Of a stretch of DNA of 64,000 bases, positions 34,650 through 43,963 are shown piece after piece. The notes under the pieces are model-generated. The model was not told where the DNA came from, did no database searches, and saw only the letters and a list, made by a program, of their open reading frames with translations. Positions within the stretch are counted from its first letter, which is position 1; each line of letters begins with the position of its first letter. This DNA comes from Mycobacterium sp. IS-1742. Its GTDB lineage: Bacteria; Actinomycetota; Actinomycetes; Mycobacteriales; Mycobacteriaceae. The position numbers and the translations under genes are program-made. Location of the stretch: contig NZ_LQIV01000042.1 of assembly GCF_001500125.1 (NCBI RefSeq), positions 186,001 to 250,000 of the forward strand. Reading direction: 5' to 3'.

Positions 34650-35774
34650 ATGGAATCTGAACCGACGGTCGAGACGGACGTCAGCCGCCTGCAGCACTCC
34701 AGTCGCGACGTCGCCGCCCTCCCCGAGATCCTGTCGCGTTGGCTGGCCACCCAGCTGGCCGGCGGCGCCGCGCCCGAGGTGCGTGTCGAGAGCGGCATCG
34801 ACGCCAACGGGATGAGTTCGGAGACCATCGTGCTGACCGTCGTCCTGGACGGCACACCGCAACGCTTCGTGGCCCGGGTCGCCCCGACCGCCGAAGACGT
34901 ACCGGTGTTCTCCGAATACCGGATGGACCACCAGTTCGAGCTGCTGCGACTGGTCGCCGAGAAGACCGACGTTCCCGTCCCGCCGGTGCGGTGGCTCGAG
35001 CCGACCGGCGAGGTCCTCGGTGCGCCGTTCTTCCTCATGGACCACATCGAGGGCGTGGTGCCGCCCGACATCATGCCCTACACCTTCGGCGGCAACTGGC
35101 TCTACGACGCCACCCCCGAAGAGCAACGCCGACTACAGGACAGCACCGTCGAGGTGCTCGGGAAATTGCACTCCATCCCTGACCCGCTGACCACGTTCGG
35201 CTTCCTCGCCGGCGGCTCGACGGACAACGCGCTGCGCCGAAACCTCGACTGGCTCAAGGGTTGGTACGAGTTCGCCGCCGCCGACATCGGCCGCGCGGCG
35301 CTCGTCGAACGGGCACTGGAGTGGCTGGAGACGCACTGGCCGGCCGAGGTCGCCGCGACCGACCCCGTCCTGCAGTGGGGCGACAGCCGTGTGGGCAACG
35401 TCCTCTACCGAGATTTCCGGCCGGTCGCCGTGTTGGACTGGGAGATGGCCACGCTCGGGCCGCGCGAGATGGACGTGGCTTGGATGGTGTTCTCGCACAT
35501 GGTGTTCCAGGAACTCACCGGGTTGGCCGGACTCGAGGGAATGCCCCATTTCATGCGCGAGGAGGACGTCAAGGCCACCTACGCCGACCTGACCGGCGTG
35601 CGACTCGGCGACCTGCACTGGTTCTTCGTCTACGCCGGGACGATCTGGGCGTGCGTGTTCATGCGCACCAGCGCGCGCCGTGTCCGGTTCGGCGAGATCG
35701 AACAGCCCACCGACGTCGAGTCGCTGTTCTACCACGGCGCGCTGCTGCGCCGCCTCATCGGAGAGGATGCGTGA
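34650..35774 (+). CDS. APH-family phosphotransferase (Rv3168-like)
   Basis: 374 residues, start ATG 34650 with GGAGGA site. Kinase fold: FVARVAPTAEDVPVFSEYRMDHQFELL, catalytic LQWGDSRVGNVLYRD (Asp in GDSRVGN, about residue 248) and VLDWEMATLGPREMDVAW. It lies in the Rv3167c-Rv3169 synteny block. The small-molecule substrate is unknown; Rv3168 is structurally an aminoglycoside-kinase relative but physiological resistance has not been shown. Overlaps the next gene by ATGA-type contact. Confidence 0.85.
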   Translation: MESEPTVETDVSRLQHSSRDVAALPEILSRWLATQLAGGAAPEVRVESGIDANGMSSETIVLTVVLDGTPQRFVARVAPTAEDVPVFSEYRMDHQFELLRLVAEKTDVPVPPVRWLEPTGEVLGAPFFLMDHIEGVVPPDIMPYTFGGNWLYDATPEEQRRLQDSTVEVLGKLHSIPDPLTTFGFLAGGSTDNALRRNLDWLKGWYEFAAADIGRAALVERALEWLETHWPAEVAATDPVLQWGDSRVGNVLYRDFRPVAVLDWEMATLGPREMDVAWMVFSHMVFQELTGLAGLEGMPHFMREEDVKATYADLTGVRLGDLHWFFVYAGTIWACVFMRTSARRVRFGEIEQPTDVESLFYHGALLRRLIGEDA

Positions 35775-36913
35775 TGCTCGGACCCATGGACGAATTCCCG
35801 GTACACCAGATCCCGCAGCCGATCGCGTGGCCGGGGTCCTCGGACCGGAACTTCTACGACCGTTCCTATTTCAACGCCCATGACCGAAGCGGCGACATCT
35901 TCCTCATCACCGGCATCGGCTATTACCCCAACCTCGGGGTCAAGGACGCTTTCGTGCTGCTGTCCCGGCGCGGCGGCGGCGAGAAGGGGTTGCTCGGCGA
36001 TACGCACACCGCGGTGCACCTGTCCGACGGCATCGACCAGGACCGGTTGAACCAGCACGTCGGCGCCTACCGCGTGGAGGTCACCGAACCGTTGCGCAAA
36101 CTGCGCATCGTGATGGACGAAACCGAGGGTGTCGCAGTCGATCTCACCTGGGAGGGGCTGTTCGACGTCGTGCAGGAGCAGCCGCACATCATGCGGACCG
36201 GCAACCGGGTCACGCTGGATGCGCAGCGGTTCGCCCAGGTGGGCGCCTGGAGCGGACGGATCCTGCTCGACGGTGAGGAGATCGCCGTCGATCCGCAGAC
36301 CTGGATCGGCAGCCGTGACAGGTCGTGGGGTATCCGGCCCATCGGTGAGGCCGAACCCGCCGGACGCCCGGCCGATCCGCCCTTCGAAGGCATGTGGTGG
36401 CTGTACGTCCCGATGGCGTTCGACGACTTCGCCATCGTGCTGATCATCCAGGAGGACCCCAGTGGTTTCCGCTCCCTGAACGACTGCACGAGGGTGTGGC
36501 GGGACGGGCGCGTCGAGCAGTTGGGGTGGCCGCGGGTACGCATCCACTACACGTCGGGGACGCGGATCCCCTACGGCGCCACCATCGAAGCCACGACCGG
36601 TGACGGTTCCCCGATCGTGTTCGAGGTGGAATCCAAGCTGCCGGTCCCCATCCACATCGGTGGCGGTTACGGCGGTGACGCCGATTGGCTGCACGGGGTG
36701 TGGAAGGGCGAGAAGTTCACCGAGCGAAGGGATTACGACCTGAGTGATCCCGCGGTGTCCGGGCGGGCGATGTTCGGTGTCATCGACCACGTGGGGCGCG
36801 CGACCTGTGAGGTGGACGGCCGCACCGTCGAGGGCTGGGGCCTGTTCGAGCACGGTGCGCTCGGCCGCCACGACCCGTCGGGTTTCGCCGACTGGCTCAC
36901 GCTGGCCCCGTAG
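35774..36913 (+). CDS. Conserved Rv3169-like protein
   Basis: 379 residues, ATG 35774 overlapping the kinase stop; MDEFPVHQIPQPIAWPGSSDRNFYDRSYFNAHD begins the conserved part. No catalytic motif recognised; sequence is beta-rich (TWIGSRDRSWGIRP, EGMWWLYVPMAFDDFAIVLI, GTRIPYGATIEATTGDGSPIVFEVE), reminiscent of lipocalin/hydroxysteroid-dehydratase-like barrels. Partner of the APH kinase by conserved linkage. Function unknown. Confidence 0.8.
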   Translation: MLGPMDEFPVHQIPQPIAWPGSSDRNFYDRSYFNAHDRSGDIFLITGIGYYPNLGVKDAFVLLSRRGGGEKGLLGDTHTAVHLSDGIDQDRLNQHVGAYRVEVTEPLRKLRIVMDETEGVAVDLTWEGLFDVVQEQPHIMRTGNRVTLDAQRFAQVGAWSGRILLDGEEIAVDPQTWIGSRDRSWGIRPIGEAEPAGRPADPPFEGMWWLYVPMAFDDFAIVLIIQEDPSGFRSLNDCTRVWRDGRVEQLGWPRVRIHYTSGTRIPYGATIEATTGDGSPIVFEVESKLPVPIHIGGGYGGDADWLHGVWKGEKFTERRDYDLSDPAVSGRAMFGVIDHVGRATCEVDGRTVEGWGLFEHGALGRHDPSGFADWLTLAP

Positions 36914-36930
36914 CGGCCGGCGATTTCGGT

Positions 36931-36958
36931 GTACTTGGTCGCGCCGGACGCGACGTAC
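36931..36958. terminator. Hairpin in the convergent gap after the Rv3169-like gene
   Basis: GTCGCG-CCGGA-CGCGAC stem with outer GTAC/GTAC pairing across a 3-base bulge. It lies in the 44-base gap between convergent genes and could stop both transcripts. The left flank (GGCGATTTCGGTGTACTTGG) looks like half of a longer palindromic repeat. Confidence 0.45.
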
Positions 36959-38442
36959 TACGCCGAGATCACCCGGTCCGGCGCCGGCACGCGGCCGAAC
37001 ACCATCGACTCCTCGATCCGGTCGAAGCGGTGGTCGATCGCGTCGAGCACATAGTTGTGCCGCACGTTCCACGGCCGGTGCGTGCCCGACTTCGGCAGGG
37101 CGTGCGGCGCCCGCTGGACGTACCCGGCGTTGATGTTCCACGCCGGCTTCTCCGCCATCGGCTTGTCGCCCAGGTGCGGATAGGCATGCGTGTAGCCGTG
37201 CTGGTCCATGAAGTCGACGAGGCGGGCGAAGGCCCGCGCGGTCAGGTCCGCGCGCAGCGTCCACGACGCGTTGATGTACCCCACGCACCACGCCAGGTTC
37301 GGCACATCCTCGAGCATGTGCTCCTTGAACACGAACCGGTCCTGCGGTTTGATCTCCGCCCCGTCGATGCTGAGCGCGATGCCGCCGAGAGCCTGCAGTT
37401 CCAGTCCCGTGGCGGTGACGATCACGTCGGCGTCGATCCGCTCGCCGGAGCGCAACACGACCCCGTGCTCGTCGAACGTGTCGATGTGGTCGGTCACCAC
37501 CTCGGCCCGTCCTTCGGCGATCGCCAAGTAGAGGTCGTCGTCCAGGCTCAGGCACATCCGCTGATCCCACGGGTCGTAGCGCGGGTTGAAGTGCACGTCG
37601 ACCGGATAACCCTCGGGCAGCGTCTTGGCGGCCTGACTGCGGATGAACCGCCGTACCAGGCGGGGCGCTTTCCGGGACAGCGCATAGGTGGAGACGATGA
37701 ACGCCAGGTTGTAGAACCGCACGAGGTGGAACGCGATCCGCGCCGGGAACACCTTGCGGATGGCCTGCACCACCGGGTTGATCCGCGGCGAGGACAGCAC
37801 ATAGGTCGGCGAACGCTGCAACATGGTGACGTGGCCGGCGTCGCGGGCCAGCGCGGGGACCATGCTGATCGCGGTGGCACCGCTGCCGATCACCACGATG
37901 TTCTTGCCGGTGTAGTCGAGGGACTCCGGCCAGTGCTGCGGGTGGACCACCTCGCCGGCGAACTTCTCGATCCCCGGGAACACGGGGCGGTAAGGCTCGT
38001 CGTAGTTGTAGTAACCGGTGCCGAAGAACAGGAACCTGCTGCAGTAGGTCCGCTGCTGTCCGTCCTGCTCGGTGCGCACGGTCCAGGTGTCGGTGGCCGA
38101 ATCCCAGTCCGCCGACAGCACGTGGGTGTTGAACCGGATGTGGGAGTCGATGCCGTGCTTGCGGGCGGTCGCGGTCAGGTATTCGCGGATGTCGGCGCCG
38201 TCGGCGACGTTCTCCGGCCTGGTCCACCGCTCGAACGGGAAGCTCAGCGTGAAGATGTCGCTGTCGGAGCGGATGCCCGGGTAACGGAACAGATCCCACG
38301 TGCCGCCGATCCGCGCCCGGCGCTCGAGGATCGCGTACGTCAGCCGCGGGTTCCTCTCCTGCAGGCGGTAGGCCGCGCCTATGCCCGAAATACCGGCACC
38401 GATGATCAGGACATCGGTGTGATCAGCGTCGACGCTGCCCAT
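36958..38442 (-). CDS. FAD-dependent Baeyer-Villiger-type monooxygenase (EthA/MymA-like)
   Basis: 494 residues. FAD site VLIIGAGISGIGAAYRL (residue 10-26), ERRARIGGTWDLFRYPGIRSDSD, NADPH site NIVVIGSGATAISMVPALA (about residue 180), and PWDQRMC near 300, all close to EthA and MymA. These flavoproteins insert oxygen next to ketones or oxidise sulfur, and EthA activates ethionamide. Start ATG 38442. It sits on the opposite strand between the Rv3169-like and aofH-like genes, which are adjacent in M. tuberculosis, so it appears inserted. Confidence 0.88.
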   Translation of the reverse strand: MGSVDADHTDVLIIGAGISGIGAAYRLQERNPRLTYAILERRARIGGTWDLFRYPGIRSDSDIFTLSFPFERWTRPENVADGADIREYLTATARKHGIDSHIRFNTHVLSADWDSATDTWTVRTEQDGQQRTYCSRFLFFGTGYYNYDEPYRPVFPGIEKFAGEVVHPQHWPESLDYTGKNIVVIGSGATAISMVPALARDAGHVTMLQRSPTYVLSSPRINPVVQAIRKVFPARIAFHLVRFYNLAFIVSTYALSRKAPRLVRRFIRSQAAKTLPEGYPVDVHFNPRYDPWDQRMCLSLDDDLYLAIAEGRAEVVTDHIDTFDEHGVVLRSGERIDADVIVTATGLELQALGGIALSIDGAEIKPQDRFVFKEHMLEDVPNLAWCVGYINASWTLRADLTARAFARLVDFMDQHGYTHAYPHLGDKPMAEKPAWNINAGYVQRAPHALPKSGTHRPWNVRHNYVLDAIDHRFDRIEESMVFGRVPAPDRVISA

Positions 38443-38486
38443 GGAACCTCCATTGGTCCGCTTACGTACCGACCCCACCATAGGGC

Positions 38487-39470
38487 TCACCCGCGCAGTG
38501 CGTCGACGATCCGGGCCAACGAATCCACGTCGATCGGCCGGGGCTGGTAGAGGCAGATCCTGTCGGCAACGCCGGCCACCCGGTCGCGGATGTGCGCGGC
38601 GATCTCCGCGGGGCTGCCGCAGGCCGCGATGGTGTGCAGCACCTCGTCGGGGATGAGCGTCGCCATCTCCTGCCAGCGGCCCTGTTTGGACATCGCGTGC
38701 AGCTCCGGCTGCAGATCGCCCCACCCGTGCAGGTCCAGCACCGGACGGTAGGCCGGCGTCGACCCGTAGAACGCCAGCAACTGTCGGGTGGCGGCGTGGT
38801 CGGGATTCTGCTCGGACGCGACGGACACGATGATCTCCGGGACGACGGCGAACTGCGCGGCATCGCGCCCCGCGGCGCCGAGACCCTCGGCGACCGCCGA
38901 CATCGTCGATTCGTGCAGGAACCGTTTGGTGCCGAACGGCATCACCAGCAGCCCGTCGGCGTGCTCGGCGGCCGCCCTGGTCAGCCGCGGGCCGAGCGCC
39001 CCCACGTAGATCGGCGGCGGTCCGAACGCGTTGTCGCGCGGCGTGAAGTTCGGTGTCATCAGCGTGTGCCGGTAGAACTCCCCGCGGAAGTCCAGCCGCT
39101 CCCCGGTCGACCAGGTGGCGAAGATCGCCCGCAGCGCAGCGATCAACTCGGTCATCCGCGCGACGGGTCGGTCGAACTCGGCGCCGAACCGTTTCTCGAT
39201 CTGCGTGCGGATCTGCGTGCCCAGACCGAGCGTGAACCGCCCGCCGGACAGGATCTGATGGTCGACGGCCTGATGTGCGAGGTGAATCGGATTGCGCGGG
39301 AACGCGATCGCGACGTTGGTCATCAGGTCCAGCCCGCCCACGGTCGACGCGAGCGTCAGCGGGGTGAAGACGTCGTGGGGTCCCTCGAAGGTGAAGACCC
39401 CGTCGGCGCCCGCCTCGCGCAGGGCGTGGGCTCGTTCGATCGCATCTGTCGGCCCGAACAGCGCCGTCAT
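38487..39470 (-). CDS. F420-dependent luciferase-like monooxygenase (LLM class)
   Basis: 327 residues from ATG 39470. TIM-barrel signatures: GADGVFTFEGPHDVFTPLTLAS, MTNVAIAFPRNPIHLAHQAVDHQILSGGRFTLGLGTQIRTQIEKRFG and PPPIYVGALGPRLTRAAAEHADGLLV. The family uses F420 or FMN, often with mycobacterial substrates unknown. Same strand as, and 44 bases upstream of, the Baeyer-Villiger gene, so probably an operon. Divergent from aofH with 28 bases between starts. Confidence 0.87.
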   Translation of the reverse strand: MTALFGPTDAIERAHALREAGADGVFTFEGPHDVFTPLTLASTVGGLDLMTNVAIAFPRNPIHLAHQAVDHQILSGGRFTLGLGTQIRTQIEKRFGAEFDRPVARMTELIAALRAIFATWSTGERLDFRGEFYRHTLMTPNFTPRDNAFGPPPIYVGALGPRLTRAAAEHADGLLVMPFGTKRFLHESTMSAVAEGLGAAGRDAAQFAVVPEIIVSVASEQNPDHAATRQLLAFYGSTPAYRPVLDLHGWGDLQPELHAMSKQGRWQEMATLIPDEVLHTIAACGSPAEIAAHIRDRVAGVADRICLYQPRPIDVDSLARIVDALRG

Positions 39471-39498
39471 CACCTGCACGACGTGAGAGCCTAGTCGG

Positions 39499-40851
39499 AT
39501 GACTGCATCGGCCGGCGCCGACGTCGTCGTGGTGGGGGCCGGGTTCGCCGGGCTCACGGCGGCGCGCGAACTCACCCGCCGCGGCCACGACGTCGTGGTG
39601 TTCGAAGGACGCGACCGGGTCGGCGGCCGGGCGTACACCACGACGGTCGCGGGGATCCCCGTCGACCTGGGCGCCACGTTCATCGGCCCGACCCAGGACG
39701 CGGTCGCCGCGCTGGCGAGGGAACTGGGTTGCGTCACCGTCCGCACGTACAGCCGTGGCAAGAACCTCATCCGCTGGCGCGGGCGCGTGCGCTCCTACCG
39801 CAGCACGGTGCCGCGGCTGTCGATCATCGAACTGCTCGACGTCAGCCGCATCCAGTGGCGCTTCGAGCGGTTGTGCAAGCAGATCCCACTCGCCGCGCCG
39901 TGGACCGCGGCGAGTGCGCACCGCCTCGACGATCTCAGCCTGGAAATGTGGCTGCGGTCGGTGCACGCGAGCGCCTCCACCCGCGACCTGATGGCGATCA
40001 TGTCGCGGGTGACCTGGGGGTGTGAACCCGATGCGGTGTCGATGCTGCACGCCGCGCGGTACGTCAAGGCGGCCGGCGGTATCGGGTGCATGCTCGACGT
40101 CGAGGGCGGCGCGCAGCAGGACCGTTTCCCGGGCGGCGCCCAGGAGATCGCCTCCCGGATGGCCGCAGAGCTGGGCGACCGGGTCCGGATCGGCGCGCCG
40201 GTGCGGCGGGTGCAACGGGACGCGGACGGGACGCTGCAGGTGCACACCGACTCCGGCCATGCGACGGCGCGTGCGGTGATCGTCGCGATCGCGCCCGCGC
40301 ACCGCGACGCGATCACGTTCGAGCCGCGGCTACCGGCCGGCTACACCGATTTGGCCACCCACTGGCCGCAGGGCCGGTTGAGCAAGGCCTACGCCGCCTA
40401 CGACCGGCCGTTCTGGCGCGAGGGCGGCTGTTCGGGTGAGGCGCTCTCCGACGAGGGCCCGGTGTTCATCACCTTCGACGTCAGCCCGTCCGACGACGGG
40501 CCCGGGGTCCTTCTCGGCTTCACCGACGCCGCGGCGTTCGACGTGCTCTCGCCGGAGGAGCGCCGGACACGTGCGCTCGCCGGGTTCGCCGCGCTGTTCG
40601 GCGACGAGGCCGCGGCGCCGGTCGACTACGTCGACCACCTGTGGGGCGCCGAGGCGTTCGCGCCGGGCGGCCCGACGGCGGCGGTGCCACCGGGTGCGTG
40701 GACGGCCCACGGTCAGTGGCTGCGCACACCGGTCGACGGAATCCACTGGGCCGGAACGGAAACCGCGGACCGGTGGACGGGCTTCCTCGACGGTGCGGTG
40801 CGCTCGGGGCAGCGGGCCGCCGCCGAGGTGCACGAGCGGTTGTCGCGTTAG
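39499..40851 (+). CDS. aofH: Flavin-containing amine oxidase (AofH/Rv3170-like)
   Basis: 450 residues. FAD dinucleotide fold VVVVGAGFAGLTAARELTRRGHDVVVFEGRDRVGGRAYT (residues 9-48), middle LGATFIGPTQDAV and the C-terminal amine-oxidase motif GIHWAGTETADRWTGFLDGAVRSGQRAAAEV. It oxidises amines to imines with H2O2 release; the substrate is not known. Followed by convergent hpx, as in M. tuberculosis (Rv3170-Rv3171c). GTG/ATG choice: ATG 39499 is close to the divergent gene and no ribosome site is visible, suggesting a short or absent leader. Confidence 0.87.
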   Translation: MTASAGADVVVVGAGFAGLTAARELTRRGHDVVVFEGRDRVGGRAYTTTVAGIPVDLGATFIGPTQDAVAALARELGCVTVRTYSRGKNLIRWRGRVRSYRSTVPRLSIIELLDVSRIQWRFERLCKQIPLAAPWTAASAHRLDDLSLEMWLRSVHASASTRDLMAIMSRVTWGCEPDAVSMLHAARYVKAAGGIGCMLDVEGGAQQDRFPGGAQEIASRMAAELGDRVRIGAPVRRVQRDADGTLQVHTDSGHATARAVIVAIAPAHRDAITFEPRLPAGYTDLATHWPQGRLSKAYAAYDRPFWREGGCSGEALSDEGPVFITFDVSPSDDGPGVLLGFTDAAAFDVLSPEERRTRALAGFAALFGDEAAAPVDYVDHLWGAEAFAPGGPTAAVPPGAWTAHGQWLRTPVDGIHWAGTETADRWTGFLDGAVRSGQRAAAEVHERLSR

Positions 40852-41828
40852 GACGTGGCGCGGCGCGGCGCCCTCACGGATTCCACCAGGTTGCGCAGCG
40901 CGCCGTTGACCTCGTCCGGGCGTTCCAGGATGGCGCAGTGCCCACCGGTGAGTTCGAGGAACGCCGCGAGGTTGGGCACGGTCTCGGCGATCCGCTTCGC
41001 CGAGGTGATCGGCAGCAGGCGGTCCTTGTCGCTGCCGATCACGAGGGTCGGCACGTGGAGGTTCTCCAGGCCGATGTGGCGCGGACCGAGAGATTCGACC
41101 AGCACCCTGGCCCACCCGCCGCGCCCCGCGGCGGGTGTGCCGGCGAACAGCTCGAACACGAACGCCGCGACGGCGGGGTCGGCGGCCCGACCGACGGCCA
41201 ACTCGGAGACGAAGCGGCGGCTCGGCCGGTGCGCGGCGGCGAGCAGGGGCGCCGCACCGAACGTCTTGATGACGGTGCCGGCGGCCCGAACCCGCGTCGC
41301 CGACAGCCGGTGCGGCACCGGGAGGAACTGGATGTCGCGGAGGAGATCGCCGGTGGTGGTGTTGATCAGGGCGACGCCCGCGGCCCGCTGCGCCACCCGC
41401 TCGGGGAAGCGTTCGGCCCAGCTCGTGATCGCGATCCCGCCCATCGAGTGACCCGCGACCACCGCCCGCTCGCCGGCGGCGACGGTCGCGTCGAGCACCG
41501 CGTCGAGGTCGGCGGCCAGGTAGTCGAGGCTGTAGTTGCCGCGCCGCGGCGGTACCCCGCTGCGGCCGTGTCCGCGATGGTCGAAGGCGATGACCCGGTG
41601 ATCGCGTGCGAGGTCGGCGATCTGGTAGGCCCAGACCCGAATCGCGCACGTGATGCCATGAGCGAGGACGACCGGCGGAGCGTCCTCGGGCCCGAAGACC
41701 TCGGTGTGCAACCGGACCCCGTCGACCGAGCGCACCGGGACCACCCGGCCCGGCGGCAATGCCCGCGCGGCAGCGAATCGGGTGGTCGGTCGTGCGCTGC
41801 TCACGGGTGCTCCCATCGGCGCCGGCAA
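40848..41828 (-). CDS. hpx: Alpha/beta hydrolase (Hpx/Rv3171c-like)
   Basis: 326 residues. HG oxyanion motif (VVLAHGITCAIRVWAYQ), GHSMGGIA nucleophile elbow with Ser at about residue 130, and GGHCAILERPDEV carrying the catalytic His. Relatives are labelled non-haem haloperoxidases but are usually esterases. Position next to aofH on the opposite strand matches Rv3171c. A later ATG (41816) is an alternative start. Ends overlapping aofH by 4 bases. Confidence 0.85.
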   Translation of the reverse strand: MPAPMGAPVSSARPTTRFAAARALPPGRVVPVRSVDGVRLHTEVFGPEDAPPVVLAHGITCAIRVWAYQIADLARDHRVIAFDHRGHGRSGVPPRRGNYSLDYLAADLDAVLDATVAAGERAVVAGHSMGGIAITSWAERFPERVAQRAAGVALINTTTGDLLRDIQFLPVPHRLSATRVRAAGTVIKTFGAAPLLAAAHRPSRRFVSELAVGRAADPAVAAFVFELFAGTPAAGRGGWARVLVESLGPRHIGLENLHVPTLVIGSDKDRLLPITSAKRIAETVPNLAAFLELTGGHCAILERPDEVNGALRNLVESVRAPRRATS

Positions 41829-41847
41829 CGTCGCCGGGTTTTACAGC

Positions 41848-42945
41848 CTAGCCCTCGGTGACCAGCACCGGCTTGATAACGCGCCCGGATTTGGCGGCCG
41901 ACCAGGCGGCATCGAATTCCTCGAACGGGAAAGTGGTGATCAACCGGTCGAGCGGCAGTTCGCCGGACCGGACGAGGGCGACCAGGCGCGGGATGAAGGC
42001 GTGGGGTTCGCTGTCGCCTTCGACGACGCCGCGCACCGTCAGGCCGCGACCCATGATCAGCCCCACCGGCAGCGGTGCGACCGGCGCCCCGAGCCCGACG
42101 AGCGCCAGCGCGCCGCGCGGGCGCAGCGCCGTGAGCGCGATGGAGACCACGTCGGGCACCGCGGTGGTGTCGACGGCGGCGTGCGCCCCGCCGCCGGTCG
42201 CATCGAGCACGGCGGCAGTGACGTCGCCACCGGCGGGGTCGACGGTCGCGGTGGCACCGAGTTCGGCGGCCAGCTCCCGCCGCCGGGCCACCGGGTCGAC
42301 GGCGACGATGGTCCGGCACCCGGCGATTCGCGCACCCATCACGGCGGACAGTCCGACCGCGCCGGCGCCGAACACGACCACGGTGTGCTCGGGACGCGCG
42401 GCCAGGGCGTTGAGGACGGTGCCGACCCCGGTCTGCACGCTGCACCCGAGCGGGGCGGCCAGCGCCGGGTCGAGACCGCCGTCGACGGCGACGGTGTTGC
42501 GTTGGCGCGCAAGGGCATAGGTGGCGTGACTGGACTGGCCGAAGAAGCCGCCGGCGATGGGTTGGCCGTCCAGTCGCAGGGCGCTCGACGCCCCCGCCCC
42601 GTCGCCGCGCATGTTGTGGTCGGTGGACCGTTCGCAGTACGCCGGTTGGCCCGCCGCGCAGAAGGAGCACCGTCCACAGCTGGCGAAGGTGAGCACCACC
42701 GGTTGTCCGGTGGGCAGATCGGCCTCGGGTCCGCGGGCCACGACGGTGCCTGCGCCCTCGTGACCGAACACCATGGGTAGGCGCCTGGCCGGCCAGCGGG
42801 CGGCCACGCTGAGGTCGGTGTGGCAGATGCCCACCGCGTCGACGCGGACCAGGACCTCGTCGCCGACGGGCGGGCGGATGGCCACATCGGTCAGGGTGGG
42901 GTCTGCGCCGGGTCGGAGCAGTACCGCGGCACGGGCGTCGATCAC
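41848..42945 (-). CDS. Zinc-dependent alcohol dehydrogenase (class III/aryl type)
   Basis: 365 residues. Catalytic zinc ligands Cys (GICHTDL), His-Glu (FGHEGAGTV) and Cys in LGCSVQTGVG; structural zinc Cys cluster CGRCSFCAAGQPAYC; NAD motif VFGAGAVGLSAVMGARIAG (about residue 190). Oxidises alcohols or reduces aldehydes with NAD. Divergent from fadB4; the 42-base gap has TTAAAT, a plausible shared -10 area. Downstream of this gene on the same strand is hpx. Confidence 0.88.
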   Translation of the reverse strand: MIDARAAVLLRPGADPTLTDVAIRPPVGDEVLVRVDAVGICHTDLSVAARWPARRLPMVFGHEGAGTVVARGPEADLPTGQPVVLTFASCGRCSFCAAGQPAYCERSTDHNMRGDGAGASSALRLDGQPIAGGFFGQSSHATYALARQRNTVAVDGGLDPALAAPLGCSVQTGVGTVLNALAARPEHTVVVFGAGAVGLSAVMGARIAGCRTIVAVDPVARRRELAAELGATATVDPAGGDVTAAVLDATGGGAHAAVDTTAVPDVVSIALTALRPRGALALVGLGAPVAPLPVGLIMGRGLTVRGVVEGDSEPHAFIPRLVALVRSGELPLDRLITTFPFEEFDAAWSAAKSGRVIKPVLVTEG

Positions 42946-42987
42946 CCCGGGATGTTAAATGGTTCCCGTCGACGGAAGGAAGCGACC

Positions 42988-43959
42988 ATGCGCGCGGTTC
43001 AGATTGCCCGGTTGGACGGTCCCGGTTCGGTCCAGGTCGTCGACGTCGACGAACCCGAGGATGCCGATTCGGTGCTGATCGATGTGCACGCCGCCGGGGT
43101 GGCGTTCCCCGACGCGCTGCTCACGCGCGGGCTCTATCAGTACAAGCCGGACCTGCCGTTCACGCCGGGGGCGGAGATCGCCGGTGTGGTGCGCAGCGCC
43201 CCCGCCGATTCGGGCGTGTCCGCCGGTGACCGGGTGGCGGGTCTGACGATGCTGTCCGGCGGGATGGCCGAAGTGGTTGCGCTGGCGCCCGATCGGGTGT
43301 TCCCGCTGCCCGACGCGGTGTCGTTCGAAGCGGGCGCGGGTCTGCTGTTCAACGATCTGACGGTGCACTGCGCGCTGCGTACCCGCGGTCGGCTGGCCCA
43401 GGGCGAGACCGTCCTGGTCCACGGCGCCGCCGGTGGAATCGGCACGTCCACACTGCGTTTGGCCCCGGCCTTCGGTGCGGGCCGCACCATCGCCGTGGTC
43501 AGCACCGAGGAGAAGATCCCGGTGGCGCGGGCGGCCGGCGCGGACGAGGTCGTGTTGGCCGACGGTTTCAAGGACGCGGTCAAGGAGGTGACCGGGGGCC
43601 GCGGTGTCGACGTCGTGGTCGACCCGGTCGGCGGCGACCGGTTCACCGACTCACTGCGCTCCCTCGCCCCTGGCGGACGTCTGCTGGTGATCGGCTTCAC
43701 CGGCGGCGAGATTCCCACCGTCAAGGTGAACCGGCTGCTGCTCAACAACGTCGATGTCGTCGGCGTGGGGTGGGGCGCTTGGACTTTCGCGCATCCGGGC
43801 TATGTGCGCGAGCAGTGGGCCGAACTCGAGCCGCTGCTGGCCTCCGGCGCGGTGTCGGCGCCGCAACCCGATGTCTACCCGCTCGAGCGGGCTGCCGAAG
43901 CCATTGCGGCGCTGGAGGATCGCACGGCGAAGGGCAAGGTCGTCATCACCGTGCGGTGA
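42988..43959 (+). CDS. fadB4: NADPH:quinone oxidoreductase-like protein FadB4
   Basis: 323 residues from ATG 42988 with a GGAAGGA site. MRAVQIARLDGP, GVAFPDALLTRGLYQYKP, VLVHGAAGGIGTSTLRLAPAFGA and DVVGVGWGAWTFAHPGYVREQW are almost identical to my recollection of M. tuberculosis FadB4 (Rv3141). Zinc-free MDR fold. In M. tuberculosis this gene lies just before Rv3143 and nuoA; here it is about 9 kb after the end of nuo, so local order has been rearranged. 4 bases from the convergent membrane-anchored gene. Confidence 0.88.
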   Translation: MRAVQIARLDGPGSVQVVDVDEPEDADSVLIDVHAAGVAFPDALLTRGLYQYKPDLPFTPGAEIAGVVRSAPADSGVSAGDRVAGLTMLSGGMAEVVALAPDRVFPLPDAVSFEAGAGLLFNDLTVHCALRTRGRLAQGETVLVHGAAGGIGTSTLRLAPAFGAGRTIAVVSTEEKIPVARAAGADEVVLADGFKDAVKEVTGGRGVDVVVDPVGGDRFTDSLRSLAPGGRLLVIGFTGGEIPTVKVNRLLLNNVDVVGVGWGAWTFAHPGYVREQWAELEPLLASGAVSAPQPDVYPLERAAEAIAALEDRTAKGKVVITVR

Positions 43960-43963
43960 GCGC

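Noticed and set aside
34650..35774. APH gene as an antibiotic-resistance determinant
   Set aside because: Conserved chromosomal Rv3168-type context; nothing ties it to a drug substrate.
36958..40302. Open frame of 1114 codons on the minus strand
   Set aside because: Only the part from ATG 38442 matches a protein; the rest is antisense to real genes and has no motif. Long shadow frames are normal at this GC content.
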